Source: Bacillus sp. NP157
Lineage (GTDB): Bacteria; Pseudomonadota; Gammaproteobacteria; Xanthomonadales; Rhodanobacteraceae
Direction: 5' to 3'
Assembly: GCA_018889975.1 (NCBI GenBank)
Contig: CP076546.1
Location: forward strand, 4,743,001 to 4,807,000
DNA length: 64,000 nucleotides
Each line of letters starts with the position of its first letter. Within the stretch, counting starts at the first letter, position 1. Positions 28,471 through 37,597 of this stretch are shown one piece after another. The notes under the pieces are model-generated. The model worked only from the letters and a program-made list of their open reading frames with translations, was not told the origin of the DNA and made no database searches. A program made the translations under genes and the position numbers.

Positions 28471-30381
28471 TCAGACGGCTGCATGATGGACAGACCATGC
28501 GGAAACCATTACATCGTGGAGCCGTTCGGGGGAGACTGGCTTGTACAGGACCTGCGTCGTGCTGGTATCCACGCTGGCGAGGAAGTCGCTGCGGGTTTCG
28601 CCGGTGATCAGTACGCGCGCGAACGGAGGGGGGTCGCCCGGCCGGCGGCGGTAATAGCGATCGAGCAGGGACAACACGTCCAGCCCGGTGCCTTCGCGCA
28701 GGCGCAGGTCGGAAATCACCAGGTCCGGCGGCTGCATCCACAGGTGCACGGCCTCCATCGCCTGCTGCGCGTCCTCGGCGGTCATCACCTCGCAGCCCCA
28801 GCTGCCGAGCAGGTAGCTGATGCCGGCGAGGATGCTGGGCTCGTCGTCGATCACCAGCACGCGCATGCCGGCCACGTCGCGGGGCATGCCCGGCTCGGCC
28901 ATCGGGGTCGGCGGCGCCTCGGGCACGGGGTTCGGCCGCACTTCGGGCAGGGTGATAGAAAACACGCTGCCCTTGCCGGGGCGCGAGACCACGGTGGCCC
29001 GGGTGCCCAGCAACACGGCCAGGCGTTGCACGGTGGACAGGCCCAGGCCGAGGCCGCGGCGGGTGCCTTCCGGTCGGCCGGCTTCCGGCCCGCTTTCCAC
29101 CCGGTAAAACTCGTCGAAGATATGCGGCACGTGCTCGCGGGCGATGCCCAGCCCGGTGTCCCACACGTCGATGCGCACGGTGCCGTCGTCGCGCTTGCGC
29201 GCCGCCACCAGCACGCCACCGCAACGCGTGTAACGCAGCGCGTTGCTCACCAGGTTGTTGAGGATGCGCGCCAGCATCGTGCGGTCGCCGTGCACCCACA
29301 GGTCGGTTGTGCGCACCACCAGGCGCAGGTCGTGCTGTTCGGCGACCATGCGGAAGTTGACGCTGACTTCTTCGAACACCTCGTCCATCGAGATGTCGCG
29401 TGGCACCGGCTTCATCGCGCCCGTATCCAGCCGCGAAAGGTCGAGCAGTTCGCTGAAAAGATGATCGAGCGATTCGACGCATTCCTGGATGTGCGCGATG
29501 CGGTTGAGCCGCACCGGATCGAACTCATCCACGGCAAGGCCCGATGAAAACAGGGTCAGCGCATACAGCGGCTGGCGCAGGTCGTGCGAGGCGGCGGCGA
29601 GGAAGCGTGCCTTCGCCACGCTGGCCGCTTCCAGCGCGGCGTTCTTGCGAGCGAGTTCGTCGGTCGCGGTGGCGATCTCGCGCTCCATGCCGATCTGCGC
29701 GTGCAGGAGCTTCGAGGCCGCGCCGTTGAAGCCACGCTGCAGGTCGCCGATTTCCGTGTCGTCGGTGACCGGCACGACCACCGTGCGGTCACCCAGGCCA
29801 AGCTGGCGCACGGCGATGGCGAGGTTGCGCAACGGCGCACTCATCCAGCGCGCGGCCGACCAGCCGATCATGATGGCGATGAGCAGGCTCAGCGTCAGCC
29901 AGACCAGCGCGTTGTGCACGCTGGCGCGCTGTGCGGCCACGGCGTCTTCCACGCTGACATCCACCGTGACCGAGCCCAGCACGCGGCGGCTGGTCGGGTC
30001 GAGCACGTCGCGCGAGACCGTGAGGCTGTCATCGTCCTCGACCGAGCCGTTGACCCGGTCGGCGAGGATCTCGCCATCGCGGTCGGAGATCCGCACGCGG
30101 GCCACCTGCGGCAATTGCACGATGGACTGGGCGATGCGCCCCAGCTCCCGGCGTTGCTCGCCGCGCAGGGCATCGCCAGAGACGGTGGCGGCCTGCTGCG
30201 CGATCGCATCGGCGGTGGAGCGGCCCATCTCGTGCAGGGTGTCCATCTGGTGCCGGGTAAGCAGGGTGACCAGCAGCACGGCGGCGATGGCGGTCGGGGC
30301 CAGGGCCACGCAGGTCAGGCGCTGCACGAGCGACGTGCGGCGCCACACCCTTTCCAGCCATGAAGCCGACAAATCGCGCAT
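28471..30381 (-). CDS. Hybrid sensor histidine kinase with C-terminal receiver
   Basis: 636-residue membrane kinase with a membrane segment near 25-43, a periplasmic sensor (about 45-155), a second segment (about 158-178) and HAMP (about 180-235). The H-box ASHDLRQPLYALTLF (His about 266), N-box ILNNLVSNALRYT and G-boxes DTGLGI and GLGLGLSTVQR follow. The C-terminal receiver (about 510-630) has DDEPSI, phospho-Asp in VISDLRLREGTG and Lys in VLYKPVSP. It heads the cluster 30381-25054 and is the likely partner of the regulator at 27697. Confidence 0.93.
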   Translation of the reverse strand: MRDLSASWLERVWRRTSLVQRLTCVALAPTAIAAVLLVTLLTRHQMDTLHEMGRSTADAIAQQAATVSGDALRGEQRRELGRIAQSIVQLPQVARVRISDRDGEILADRVNGSVEDDDSLTVSRDVLDPTSRRVLGSVTVDVSVEDAVAAQRASVHNALVWLTLSLLIAIMIGWSAARWMSAPLRNLAIAVRQLGLGDRTVVVPVTDDTEIGDLQRGFNGAASKLLHAQIGMEREIATATDELARKNAALEAASVAKARFLAAASHDLRQPLYALTLFSSGLAVDEFDPVRLNRIAHIQECVESLDHLFSELLDLSRLDTGAMKPVPRDISMDEVFEEVSVNFRMVAEQHDLRLVVRTTDLWVHGDRTMLARILNNLVSNALRYTRCGGVLVAARKRDDGTVRIDVWDTGLGIAREHVPHIFDEFYRVESGPEAGRPEGTRRGLGLGLSTVQRLAVLLGTRATVVSRPGKGSVFSITLPEVRPNPVPEAPPTPMAEPGMPRDVAGMRVLVIDDEPSILAGISYLLGSWGCEVMTAEDAQQAMEAVHLWMQPPDLVISDLRLREGTGLDVLSLLDRYYRRRPGDPPPFARVLITGETRSDFLASVDTSTTQVLYKPVSPERLHDVMVSAWSVHHAAV

Positions 30382-30447
30382 GCGTGTCCCCCCGCCGCCC
30401 CCGGAGGCGTGCGCGGCTAGCCTAGCGCAGTTCGATGGCGTCCGGCG

Positions 30448-31185
30448 TCAGCCGCGGCGGCGCTCGCGCCAGGCCTGGACCAGCGGCGGCACGGCGGCGA
30501 CCACGACGAACAGGGCCAGTGGAACGAGCAGCCGTCCGTTGACCAGGCTGGCGGCGGTCAGCGGTCCGCGGCCGAGGGTGTCGGCCAGCCCGGCGCCGAT
30601 CGCGCTTTCGATGGCGAGGGAGAGCGTGCCGCCGACCCAAGTGGCGGCGAGGAACAGCCACCACGGGCAGCGCAGCCAGGCCAGCGCGACGGTCATCGCA
30701 CCGAGCGGCACCACCGGGACGAAACGCAGGGCGAAGGTGTGCCGCACGGGATGGCGCAGGTAGCGTTCGCGCAGGCGGGTGGCGAAGGCGGGCGGTGCGC
30801 GGGTGCCCGCGGCGAAGGCGTGGCGGCTGGCCGCGAACAGCGCGGCGGACCCTGCCACCAGGGCGACCGAGCCCAGCGCGGTGCCCTCGGCGATGCCGAA
30901 GAGCAGGCCACCGGCCAGGACCAGCACGATGGTGCCGGGGACGCCGGTGGCGATGGCCACGGCGAGGGCGACGGTGAAGCCGATGCGCGACCCCAGCGGG
31001 TAGCTGCCGACCAGGGCCCGCAGCGACCCGCTTCCGTGGACGACGTGCGACGCGTCCACTTCACGCAGCACGCCACTGCCGATCACGCCGGCACCGAGCA
31101 GCACCAGCAGGACAAGCGGCAGCGCGGCGCGCCAGGCGCGCCCGCGGCCGGGCGTAGCCTCAGTAGGCGGCGCCGATTTCGCCAT
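30448..31185 (-). CDS. VTT/TVP38-family membrane protein
   Basis: 245-residue membrane protein of the VTT (TVP38/TMEM64/DedA-related) group with about five hydrophobic segments. It shows VALAVAIATGVPGTIVLVLAGGLLFG and FALRFVPVVPLGAMTVALAW, the latter matching the family F-R-x-x-P-x-x-P motif. The ATG at 31185 gives a family-like N-terminus but overlaps the upstream deaminase by 26 bp; a longer frame exists. It ends the glnS-deaminase-VTT operon. The transported lipid or ion is unknown. Confidence 0.83.
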   Translation of the reverse strand: MAKSAPPTEATPGRGRAWRAALPLVLLVLLGAGVIGSGVLREVDASHVVHGSGSLRALVGSYPLGSRIGFTVALAVAIATGVPGTIVLVLAGGLLFGIAEGTALGSVALVAGSAALFAASRHAFAAGTRAPPAFATRLRERYLRHPVRHTFALRFVPVVPLGAMTVALAWLRCPWWLFLAATWVGGTLSLAIESAIGAGLADTLGRGPLTAASLVNGRLLVPLALFVVVAAVPPLVQAWRERRRG

Positions 31186-31717
31186 AGTGGCGCAGTACGG
31201 TGCGCGCGTCGTCGCGCAGGATGTCACGGCGCACGGCGATGCCGCGGCGCTCGAGTTCACCCACCCAGTCCGCCGGCAGCGGGCCTTCGTCGAACGGGGT
31301 GAGTTCCTCGACGTCGCTGGCGCGTGCGCCGATCAGCAAGGTGTCGATGCCTGCCCACACGGTGGCGCCGTAGCACTGGCAGCACGGCTGCGAGCTGGTC
31401 GCGAGGGTGAACGCGCTGCCGTCTTCGTTGAGGCGGAAACGCTGCAGGCGCTGCTGCGCGAGCATGTACGCCATCATCTCGGCGTGCGCCACCGAGCAGC
31501 TCTGCGGCACGACGCGGTTCACGCCGACGGCGACGATGCGGTCGTTGCCGTCGAACACCACGGCGCCGAACGGGCCACCCGTCTCGGCATCCACGTTCTG
31601 CGCGGACAACGCGATGGCGAGGCCGACCTTGGCTTCGTCACCGGCATACGCCACCGATGCGTCCACGGCGTCGTGGACCCAGGCCGGCAGGGTGAGGTGG
31701 ACCTGTGCGTACAACAT
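31160..31717 (-). CDS. CMP/dCMP-type nucleoside deaminase
   Basis: 185-residue zinc-dependent deaminase of the cytidine/guanine/tRNA-adenosine deaminase superfamily. The zinc ligands and catalytic Glu are HAE in SVAHAEMMAYM and PCxxC in SSQPCCQCYGA; GGPFGAVVFDGNDRIVAVGVNRV is typical of guanine-deaminase-like members. It is longer than TadA. The ATG at 31717 shares its first base with the glnS stop (TGATG), so it is coupled to glnS. The substrate (guanine, other base or nucleoside) is unresolved. Confidence 0.87.
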   Translation of the reverse strand: MLYAQVHLTLPAWVHDAVDASVAYAGDEAKVGLAIALSAQNVDAETGGPFGAVVFDGNDRIVAVGVNRVVPQSCSVAHAEMMAYMLAQQRLQRFRLNEDGSAFTLATSSQPCCQCYGATVWAGIDTLLIGARASDVEELTPFDEGPLPADWVGELERRGIAVRRDILRDDARTVLRHYGEIGAAY

Positions 31718-33444
31718 CAGGACTGCTTCGCCCACGAATCGCGCAGCGTCACCACGCGGTTGAACACCGGGGCAGCGTGCGTGTGGTCGTGCATGTCGGC
31801 GACGAAGAAGCCAAGGCGTTCGAACTGCACGCGGTCTTCGCGCTCCGCGCCGGCGGCGGCCGGCTCGACGAAACCGTGCACCACGCGACGCGAGTCGGGG
31901 TTCAGGTGATCCTTGTAGGTCTTGCCGTCGGTGTCGTCGTCCGGATCGGCCGCGTCGAACAGGCGGTCGTAGAGGCGGACCACCGCCGGCACGGCGTCGC
32001 GCGCGCTGACCCAGTGGATCGTGCCCTTCACCTTGCGGTCGGAGCCGGGCATGCCGGTGCGCGATTCGAGGTCGAGGGTGCAACGCAGTTCGACCACGTC
32101 GCCGGCGTCGTTCTTGACCAGTTCGTCGCAGCGCACGATGCCGACGCCACGCAGGCGCACTTCACCGTCGGGCGTGAGGCGATGGAAGCCCTTCGGCGGC
32201 ACCTCGGCGAAATCCTCGCGCTCGATCCACAGCTCGGGCGAGAACGGCACGCTGCGCGAACCGAAGCTTTCGTCCTTGGGGTGGTTCGGGAAGGTGAGCG
32301 TCTCGGCGTGCGCGGCCGGCAGGTTGGTGATGGTGAGCTTGAGCGGATCGATCACGGCGAGGCGACGCGGCGCCTTCGCGTCGAGGTCTTCGCGCACGCA
32401 GCCTTCCAGCACGCTCATGTCGATGGTGCTGTTCTGCTTGCTCACGCCGATGCGTTCCCAGAACAGGCGGATGCCTGCCGGGGTGAAACCGCGGCGACGC
32501 ACGCCGGCGACGGTCGGCATGCGCGGATCGTCCCAGCCATCGACCAGGTTTTCCGAGACCAGCGTGATCAGCTTGCGCTTGCTCATCACCGTGTAGTTGA
32601 GGTTGCCGCGCGAAAACTCGATCTGGCGCGGCTTGCTCGGCACGGTGGGCAGGCCGGCGGCGACCAGCGAACTCCACAGGGCCGGATCGTTGGCGAGGTC
32701 GACGCTATCCACGCACCAGTCGTACAGCGGGCGGTGGTCTTCGAATTCCAGCGTGCACAGCGAATGGGTGATGCCTTCCACCGCGTCCGACAGCGAATGC
32801 GCGAAGTCGTACATCGGGTAGATCGGCCACGCATCGCCGGTGTTCTGGTGGTGCACCTTGCGTACGCGGTACAACGCGGGATCGCGCAGGTTGATGTTGC
32901 CCGAGGCCATGTCGAGCTTCGCGCGCAGCGTCTTGCTGCCGTCGGCGAACTCGCCGGCGCGCATGCGCTGGAACAGGTCGAGGTTTTCTTCCACCGAGCG
33001 GTCGCGGTAGGGCGAGTTGCGGCCCGGCTCGGTGAGGGTGCCGCGGTATTCGCGCACTTCCTCGGCCGAGAGGTCGTCGACGTACGCCAGGCCCAGGCGG
33101 ATCAGCTTCAGCGCCGACTGGTAGAACACCTCGAAGTAGTCCGAGGCGTGGCGCAGTTCGGCCCACTCGAAGCCGAGCCACTTCACGTCGCGCTGGATCG
33201 ACTCGACGTACTCGATGTCTTCCTTCGACGGGTTGGTGTCATCGAAGCGCAGGTTGCAGGTGCCCGCGAACTCCCCGGCAAGGCCGAAGTTCAGGCAGAT
33301 GGACTTGGCATGCCCCAGGTGCAGGTAGCCGTTCGGCTCCGGCGGGAAGCGGGTGTGGATCACCGTGTGCTTGCCGGAGGCCAGGTCGTCGCGGACGATC
33401 TGGCGGATGAAGTGCTGCTGCAGGACGGGCGTTTCGGTAGACAT
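31717..33444 (-). CDS. glnS: Glutaminyl-tRNA synthetase
   Basis: 575-residue class I GlnRS. The HIGH motif appears as [16 protein letters not shown] (about 34-49), followed by [10 protein letters not shown], and the KMSKS equivalent as VMSKRKL (about 280). The two C-terminal beta-barrel anticodon-binding domains follow. Presence of GlnRS means tRNA-Gln is charged directly. It is first gene of a three-gene operon with a deaminase and a VTT protein. Confidence 0.97.
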   Translation of the reverse strand: MSTETPVLQQHFIRQIVRDDLASGKHTVIHTRFPPEPNGYLHLGHAKSICLNFGLAGEFAGTCNLRFDDTNPSKEDIEYVESIQRDVKWLGFEWAELRHASDYFEVFYQSALKLIRLGLAYVDDLSAEEVREYRGTLTEPGRNSPYRDRSVEENLDLFQRMRAGEFADGSKTLRAKLDMASGNINLRDPALYRVRKVHHQNTGDAWPIYPMYDFAHSLSDAVEGITHSLCTLEFEDHRPLYDWCVDSVDLANDPALWSSLVAAGLPTVPSKPRQIEFSRGNLNYTVMSKRKLITLVSENLVDGWDDPRMPTVAGVRRRGFTPAGIRLFWERIGVSKQNSTIDMSVLEGCVREDLDAKAPRRLAVIDPLKLTITNLPAAHAETLTFPNHPKDESFGSRSVPFSPELWIEREDFAEVPPKGFHRLTPDGEVRLRGVGIVRCDELVKNDAGDVVELRCTLDLESRTGMPGSDRKVKGTIHWVSARDAVPAVVRLYDRLFDAADPDDDTDGKTYKDHLNPDSRRVVHGFVEPAAAGAEREDRVQFERLGFFVADMHDHTHAAPVFNRVVTLRDSWAKQS

Positions 33445-33534
33445 CGTCGAGTGGCTCTGGGGTAGGGGCGCGGCAAACGTCCGAGTTTACCGTTCCTGCG
33501 CCCGCGATGCTTGCCGCCGGGCGGTGGGGCGGGG

Positions 33535-33540
33535 TAGGTT
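33535..33540 (+). promoter_or_regulatory. Candidate -10 box of apt, leaderless
   Basis: TAGGTT (TAnnnT pattern) ends 6 nt before the apt ATG in GGTAGGTTCCCCGCATG. There is no Shine-Dalgarno. Similar spacing occurs at ruvB, prmC and the lacI-type gene. Confidence 0.4.
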
Positions 33541-33546
33541 CCCCGC

Positions 33547-34065
33547 ATGCAGCCCCTACTCAAGCTTATCCGGGACGTTCCCGACTTCCCGCGCCCCGGC
33601 ATCATGTTCAAGGACATCACGCCCTTGCTCGCCGACGCGTCGGCGTTCGCCCAGTGCATCGACGCGCTTTGCGCGCCCTGGCGTGGCCAGGGCATCCGCG
33701 CCGTCTGCGGGATCGAATCGCGCGGTTTCATCTTCGGCGCGGCCATGGCCCAGGCACTGGGGGCCGGCTTCGTACCGATCCGCAAGGCCGGCAAGCTGCC
33801 GCCGCCGGTGGTCGGCATGGATTACGGGCTGGAATACGGCCTGGATCGCCTGGAGATCGGCACCGAGGCCCTGTCGCCGGGTGAGCGCGTGATCATCGTC
33901 GACGACGTGCTCGCCACCGGCGGCACGCTGGATGCCGGCCGCCGCCTGGTCGAGCGGTTGGGCGCCGAGGTGATGGGTGCCAGCGTGGTGATCGAACTGG
34001 GTGGCCTGGCCGGCCGCGCGCGCTGGAGCGGCGACGCCCCGTTGCATGCCCTGGTCGCTTACTGA
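33547..34065 (+). CDS. apt: Adenine phosphoribosyltransferase
   Basis: 172-residue Apt, which salvages adenine to AMP with PRPP. It has the N-terminal IRDVPDFPRPGIMFKDITPLL, the adenine-site region GIESRGFIFGAAMA, and the PRPP loop RVIIVDDVLATGGTLDAG (about 116-133). Length is normal. It is divergent from glnS and convergent with the unknown gene at 34075. Confidence 0.96.
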   Translation: MQPLLKLIRDVPDFPRPGIMFKDITPLLADASAFAQCIDALCAPWRGQGIRAVCGIESRGFIFGAAMAQALGAGFVPIRKAGKLPPPVVGMDYGLEYGLDRLEIGTEALSPGERVIIVDDVLATGGTLDAGRRLVERLGAEVMGASVVIELGGLAGRARWSGDAPLHALVAY

Positions 34066-34074
34066 GCCCGTCGC

Positions 34075-34695
34075 TTACTGAGCCGCCCGGGCGGGCTTTT
34101 CTTCGCTGATGCTCTCGACCAGCACGATCTCGCAGCCACCGGCGCCGGTGTCTTCGCGGGTCAGCGAGGTGTCCCAGTGCCAGCCGTCGTCGCGCTTGAT
34201 GTCGACGAGGAAGCCTTCGAAGTGGACCACTTCGCCCTGGCGCACGTCGCGCAGCTGGCGGGCGGCGGTGTCGTTGGCCGGGATCATGTGCATGTTGGCG
34301 CTGGAATCCTCGATCTCGTGGCGCGGGATCGGGAAGTTGTCGGTGTACCAGAAGTAGAAGCGGTTCGACTGGGAGATGCGGATCTTGTCCAGCACGGCCG
34401 AGTCGGACATCCGGCCCCAGCCCATCGCCAGGTCGGTCGGTGCGATCGGCGCCAGGTCGTCCAGCTGGTAGTCCTCGCGCGACAGCACGCGTCCGCTCAT
34501 GGCGAACTTCGCCCGCGGCTCCAGCCGAAAGTGGCCACGCGACAGTTCGGTGCCACGGGGGATGTCTTCCTGGTCCGGTTCATCGCCCGCGACGATGCCG
34601 GGCGCGTCATGCACCGGCCTGTGCCGCCACCAGTTGTAGCCACCCCAGCTCGACAGGACGAGCAGCAGGGCGACGAGCCAAACGCGCATGGACAA
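34075..34695 (-). CDS. Conserved membrane-anchored protein of unknown function
   Basis: 206-residue protein with an N-terminal signal anchor (MRVWLVALLLVLSSWGGYNWW) and a soluble, presumably periplasmic domain containing DLAMGWGRMSDSAVLDKIRISQSNRFYFW, AANMHMIPAN-like and FEGFLVDIKRDDGWHWDTSLTREDTGAGGCEI motifs. The GWGxMSD and SRxYxW pattern recurs in a widespread uncharacterised family, recognised from memory without a name. The start is at 34695 or 34689. It is 6 bp downstream of oxyR on the same strand, so cotranscribed read-through is possible only in the order oxyR end 34702 then this gene. Confidence 0.7.
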   Translation of the reverse strand: MSMRVWLVALLLVLSSWGGYNWWRHRPVHDAPGIVAGDEPDQEDIPRGTELSRGHFRLEPRAKFAMSGRVLSREDYQLDDLAPIAPTDLAMGWGRMSDSAVLDKIRISQSNRFYFWYTDNFPIPRHEIEDSSANMHMIPANDTAARQLRDVRQGEVVHFEGFLVDIKRDDGWHWDTSLTREDTGAGGCEIVLVESISEEKPARAAQ

Positions 34696-34701
34696 AAACC
34701 G

Positions 34702-35661
34702 TCAGGGGGTCGGGAGGGCAACGTTCGACGCCCCACCCGGTTGACCGGTGGCGCATCCATGGGTGTTGAACAGCTCGGCCGGGATACCCCTGACCAGCTC
34801 GGCCAGGGCCTCGAAGAACGGCGTCATCGCCGAACTCTTGCGCCACAGCATAGCGATCCGGCGGCTCGGCGCGGGGTCTTCGAATTCGATCAGGTGCACG
34901 TTGGCCGACTGGGCGACCGGCGGCTGCACGGCGAGGCTGGGCAGCAGGGTGATGCCGACGTTGGCCGAAACCATCTGGCGCAGGGTTTCCAGGCTGGTCG
35001 CGCGGAAGCCGGTCTTCTCGCCGGCGCCGGCCATGTGGCAGACCTCCAGCGCCTGGTCGCGCAGGCAGTGGCCGTCTTCCAGCAGCAGCAGGTTCTGCTC
35101 GGAAAGGTCGTCCATGCGCAGGCGATGATGGCTGGCCAGCGGGTGGCCGCTGGGGACGGCCAGCACGAACGGTTCTTCGAACAGGAATTCGGTGTGCAGC
35201 GAATCGTCGTGGACGGGCAGGGCGAGGATGCCGGCATCCAGGGTGCCTTCGCGCAGCATGTGCAGCACCTGCTCGGTCTTCTCCTCGCGCAGCAACAGCT
35301 CCAGCCGCGGGAAGCGCTCGCGTAGCAGGGGAATGACGTGGGGGAGCAGGTAGGGCCCCAGGGTGGGGAAGATGCCGAGGCGGATCGTCCCGGACTCCGG
35401 GTCGCGGGTGCGCTGGGCGATCGATTTGATCTCCTCCACCTGCGACAGCACCCCACGGGCGCGGCGGGCGATCTCGCGGCCGGTCTCGGTCAGCAGCACC
35501 TTGCGCGGGGTGCGTTCGACCAGCGCGACGCCCAGCTCGTCCTCCAGCTTCTTGATCTGCGTGGACAGGGTGGGTTGGCTGACGAAGCTCGCCTCCGCGG
35601 CCCGGCCGAAGTGGCGGTGCTCGGCAAGGGCGACGAGGTAGGATAGGTCTCGAAGGTTCAT
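34702..35661 (-). CDS. oxyR: OxyR, peroxide-sensing LysR-type regulator
   Basis: 319-residue LysR-family activator. The N-terminal winged helix (MNLRDLSYLVALAEHRHFGRAAEASFVSQPTLS) precedes an effector domain whose redox cysteines Cys199 and Cys208 (EDGHCLRDQALEVC) fall at the same numbers as in E. coli OxyR. Peroxide forms a disulfide between them. It is divergent from ahpC with a clear OxyR site between. The start at 35661 removes a long N-terminal extension of the open frame. Confidence 0.96.
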   Translation of the reverse strand: MNLRDLSYLVALAEHRHFGRAAEASFVSQPTLSTQIKKLEDELGVALVERTPRKVLLTETGREIARRARGVLSQVEEIKSIAQRTRDPESGTIRLGIFPTLGPYLLPHVIPLLRERFPRLELLLREEKTEQVLHMLREGTLDAGILALPVHDDSLHTEFLFEEPFVLAVPSGHPLASHHRLRMDDLSEQNLLLLEDGHCLRDQALEVCHMAGAGEKTGFRATSLETLRQMVSANVGITLLPSLAVQPPVAQSANVHLIEFEDPAPSRRIAMLWRKSSAMTPFFEALAELVRGIPAELFNTHGCATGQPGGASNVALPTP

Positions 35662-35685
35662 GGGACGGTCTCGCGGCACGTTGCG

Positions 35686-35722
35686 ATAGCCGCAGACTAT
35701 CACACCTATGTCTACAATCGAT
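35686..35722. promoter_or_regulatory. OxyR binding site between oxyR and ahpC
   Basis: Four tetranucleotides at exact 7-nt spacing: ATAG (35686-35689), CTAT (35697-35700), ATGT (35708-35711) and CGAT (35719-35722). The established OxyR consensus is ATAG-N7-CTAT-N7-ATAG-N7-CTAT; two blocks match fully and the others in 2 and 3 of 4 positions. Placed 25 bp upstream of oxyR, it fits autorepression of oxyR and activation of ahpC. Confidence 0.85.
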
Positions 35723-35728
35723 TTGAGA

Positions 35729-35747
35729 TATCGAACCCGGTTCGATA
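35729..35747. promoter_or_regulatory. Perfect palindrome next to the OxyR site
   Basis: TATCGAAC-CCG-GTTCGATA, 8-bp arms with a 3-bp spacer, 6 bp downstream of the OxyR site and 74 bp before the ahpC ATG. Such symmetry suggests a dimeric regulator site overlapping the ahpC promoter. The protein is unknown. Confidence 0.5.
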
Positions 35748-35820
35748 ACCTAGCTTTATTGATCGCTTCCCCAGGCGATCCCTCGTGTTTACACCAACCC
35801 TCACTCTGGAGAGTCGATCC

Positions 35821-36369
35821 ATGCTGACCATTGGCGATAAGTTCCCCGAATTCAACCTCCTGGCCGTCGACGGCGGCCCGCTGGCCAACAAGATCGAAGA
35901 CGCTTTCACCACGATCTCCGACAAGTCGTACGAGGGCAAGTGGAAGCTCGTGTTCTTCTACCCGAAGGACTTCACCTTCGTCTGCCCGACCGAGATCAAG
36001 GGTTTCAGCGACCTCAACGAGCAGTTCGCCGACCGTGATTGCCAGATCCTGGCCGCGTCGACCGACAGCGAGTTCGTCCACCGCGCATGGCGCATGGACC
36101 ACGCCGACCTGAAGGACCTCAAGTTCCCGATGCTCGCGGACATCAAGAAGGAGCTGACCTCGGCTCTCGGCATCCTGACCAACGACGGCGTCGCCCAGCG
36201 CGCCACCTTCCTGGTCGATCCGAACGGCGAGATCCAGTTCGCCTACGTCACCGCCGGTTCGGTTGGCCGTAACCCGGACGAAGTGCTGCGCGTCCTCGAC
36301 GCCCTGCAGACCGACGAGCTGTGCGCCTGCAACTGGAAGGCCGGCGAAGAGACCCTCAAGGTCGCCTAA
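35821..36369 (+). CDS. ahpC: AhpC-type 2-Cys peroxiredoxin
   Basis: 182-residue peroxiredoxin reducing H2O2 and organic peroxides. The peroxidatic Cys55 is in FTFVCPTE and the resolving Cys in ELCACNW (Cys168 or Cys170). The sequence resembles the AhpC subgroup that is paired with AhpD rather than AhpF: an AhpD-like gene follows at 36543 and no ahpF is seen. The start at 35821 was chosen over 35785 because MLTIGDKFPEF is the family N-terminus and GGAGAG precedes it. Confidence 0.93.
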   Translation: MLTIGDKFPEFNLLAVDGGPLANKIEDAFTTISDKSYEGKWKLVFFYPKDFTFVCPTEIKGFSDLNEQFADRDCQILAASTDSEFVHRAWRMDHADLKDLKFPMLADIKKELTSALGILTNDGVAQRATFLVDPNGEIQFAYVTAGSVGRNPDEVLRVLDALQTDELCACNWKAGEETLKVA

Positions 36370-36542
36370 GCCCCGCAAGTCAAAGTCCCGCGCCGCATAG
36401 CTCCACCCCGCGCGGCGCGGGCACCCTATCCCAGTACACCCCCCCCGATGCGCCCCCAGCGCATCCCGCGTGAACCGGTGCCCCCGCTCCGAGCCATTCC
36501 GCGCCCCATTCCTTTCCCCCGATTACGACCTGGAGCACACCG

Positions 36543-37085
36543 ATGAGCATTGCCGATCTCCGCAGCCAGCTTCCCGAATATGCCAAGGACCTGAAGCTCA
36601 ACCTCGATTCCGTGCTGAGCGAAGCCGGCGCACCGGGCCTGAACAAGGCGCAGATCGCCATGGTCGCGCTGGGCTCGGCATTCGCCGCGCGCTTCAAGCC
36701 GCTGACCGAAGCGGTCGCCGTGTTCGCCGCCGAGCACGCCACGCCCGAGCAGATCACCGCCGCCAAGGGTTCGGCCGCGATCATGGGCATGAACAACATC
36801 TATTACCGCTTCCAGCACCTGGTCTCGCACCCCGAGTACGAAACCATGCCGGCCAAGCTGCGCATGAACGTCATCGGCGCCTACAAGGGCGATGCGAAGA
36901 ATGACTTCGAGCTGGTCTCGCTCGCCGTCTCGGCCGTCAACGGCTGCGGCATGTGCATCGACTCGCACGACAAGGTGCTGCGCGACGGCGGCGTCACCGT
37001 CCAGGGCATCCAGAGCGCCGTGCGCATCGCTTCGGTGATCCACGCCGTGGCCGTGGTCCTCGAGCAGGCCGAAGCCGCCGGCTGA
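36543..37085 (+). CDS. ahpD: AhpD-like alkylhydroperoxidase (CMD family)
   Basis: 180-residue carboxymuconolactone-decarboxylase-fold protein. The redox motif is Cys135-GM-Cys138 with His142 (NGCGMCIDSHDKVL), and Glu is present in the proton-relay helix (DFELVSLAVSAV). In Mycobacterium AhpD regenerates AhpC through dihydrolipoamide. Its place 173 bp after ahpC supports the same role here. Confidence 0.92.
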   Translation: MSIADLRSQLPEYAKDLKLNLDSVLSEAGAPGLNKAQIAMVALGSAFAARFKPLTEAVAVFAAEHATPEQITAAKGSAAIMGMNNIYYRFQHLVSHPEYETMPAKLRMNVIGAYKGDAKNDFELVSLAVSAVNGCGMCIDSHDKVLRDGGVTVQGIQSAVRIASVIHAVAVVLEQAEAAG

Positions 37086-37140
37086 TGCTTCGTGGCGGGT
37101 TTTGGGCGATGCTCACCCTACCTATCGCGGAGGGTGTGCC

Positions 37141-37500
37141 ATGAGCTATGTCGATGGTTTCGTCATGCCGGTGCCGGAAGACCGCCTGGCCGATTACAAG
37201 AAGATGGCCAGGGTTGGCGCGAAGGTCTGGATGGACCACGGGGCGCTGGCCTACACCGAATGCGTGGCCGACGACGTCAAACCCGGCAAGGTCACCTCTT
37301 TCCCGCAGGCCGTGAAACTGAAGCCGGGCGAGGTCGTGGTGTTCTCCTGGATCGTCTACAAGAGCCGCCGCGACCGCGATCGGATCATGAAGAAAGTGAT
37401 GGAAGATCCGCGACTTGCGAAGTACATGGACCCCAAGTCCATGCCCTTCGACGGCAAGCGGATGTTCTGGGGCGGGTTCAAGCCGATCGTCGAGGCCTGA
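37141..37500 (+). CDS. DUF1428 (YbaA-like) protein
   Basis: 119-residue cytoplasmic protein of the dimeric alpha-beta-barrel DUF1428 family. MSYVDGFVMPVPEDRLADYKKMAR, ECVADDVKPGKVTSFPQAV and MPFDGKRMFWGGF are characteristic. The ATG at 37141 follows GGAGGG. It lies 55 bp after the AhpD-like gene, so it may be in the peroxide-response unit, but its biochemical role is unknown. Confidence 0.88.
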   Translation: MSYVDGFVMPVPEDRLADYKKMARVGAKVWMDHGALAYTECVADDVKPGKVTSFPQAVKLKPGEVVVFSWIVYKSRRDRDRIMKKVMEDPRLAKYMDPKSMPFDGKRMFWGGFKPIVEA

Positions 37501-37597
37501 CGCGCTGCGGCATCCAGGGGGTGCCTTCCGGCACTGTGTCGAAGGTCACCCCTCTCCGCAGGATGGGCGGGATTATCCACAGGGAGTCCCACCTGCC

